From Muribaculaceae bacterium (GTDB lineage: Bacteria > Bacteroidota > Bacteroidia > Bacteroidales > Muribaculaceae): a stretch of DNA of 5,354 nucleotides. Below, piece after piece: positions 5,298 to 5,354 of the stretch. The notes below the pieces were generated by a model, which had not been told where the DNA came from, did no database searches, and saw only the letters and a program-made list of their open reading frames with translations. The stretch covers positions 1-5,354 of the forward strand of contig JAIDJJ010000559.1 of NCBI GenBank assembly GCA_029052265.1, in the 5' to 3' direction. Every line of letters starts with the position of its first letter. Position 1 is the first letter of the stretch. A program made the translations under genes and the position numbers.

Positions 5298-5354
5298 CTT
5301 GAGGCAGTTTAGGTATTGGCGGATTGTCTCGCCGATTCCAAGGTACAGGGCGTC
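5292..5354 (-). CDS. pdxJ: Pyridoxine 5'-phosphate synthase PdxJ, C-terminal end (partial)
   Basis: Only the last 20 codons and a TGA stop (5294-5292) lie in the window; the rest is beyond the right edge. The reading DALYLGIGETIRQYLNCLKN resembles the C-terminal helix of PdxJ from Bacteroidales, where a HALISDAL-like motif leads into a final helix. A pdxJ gene directly upstream of exbB-exbD-tonB is an arrangement I recall from this order. PdxJ condenses 1-deoxyxylulose 5-phosphate with 3-amino-2-oxopropyl phosphate in the DXP-dependent vitamin B6 pathway. The call rests on a short tail plus context and would be settled by the next 100 bases. The final Asn and the stop codon are made of the heptamer repeat. 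Confidence 0.65.
   Translation of the reverse strand, partial: DALYLGIGETIRQYLNCLKN

Overview
The window looks like chromosomal core sequence from a member of the Bacteroidales (phylum Bacteroidota). Three things suggest this. The divergent intergenic region carries promoter boxes of the Bacteroides type (TTTG, about 20 bases, then TAnnTTTG). The genes start without Shine-Dalgarno sequences, after A/T-rich leaders. The order pdxJ, exbB, exbD, tonB and the MiaB variant are familiar from that order. The balanced base composition (coding parts near 50% G+C, gaps much richer in A+T) would suit Muribaculaceae or a relative, but that family-level guess is an inference.

Layout. Bases 72-1565 (minus) encode an acetyl-CoA hydrolase / CoA-transferase of the succinyl-CoA:acetate type. 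A 67-bp gap with two overlapping divergent promoters separates it from miaB (1633-3000, plus), the radical-SAM tRNA methylthiotransferase. miaB ends just before a perfect 38-bp palindrome (3009-3046), a probable bidirectional terminator. A second long hairpin (3166-3219) lies below the end of a minus-strand operon. Read in its own direction, that operon is the last codons of pdxJ (cut by the window edge at 5354), exbB (5162-4539), exbD (4435-4001) and tonB (4004-3267).

How the genes work together. ExbB and ExbD form a proton-driven inner-membrane motor. It energises the TonB-like protein, which reaches through the periplasm to TonB-dependent outer-membrane transporters (SusC-like proteins in this phylum). 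exbD and tonB overlap by four bases (ATGA), so they are probably translationally coupled. pdxJ (vitamin B6 synthesis) appears to share the transcript without sharing the function. The CoA-transferase (acetate/succinate metabolism) and miaB (tRNA modification) are unrelated in function and are linked only by their shared promoter region.

The least ordinary sequence is non-coding. Arrays of a degenerate 7-bp repeat (consensus near YAATTRG) occupy both gaps of the pdxJ-exbB-exbD operon. One is arranged head-to-head, and the other runs into the last codon and stop codon of pdxJ. I see no mobile element, CRISPR array, RNA gene, defence system or clearly new multi-gene system here.
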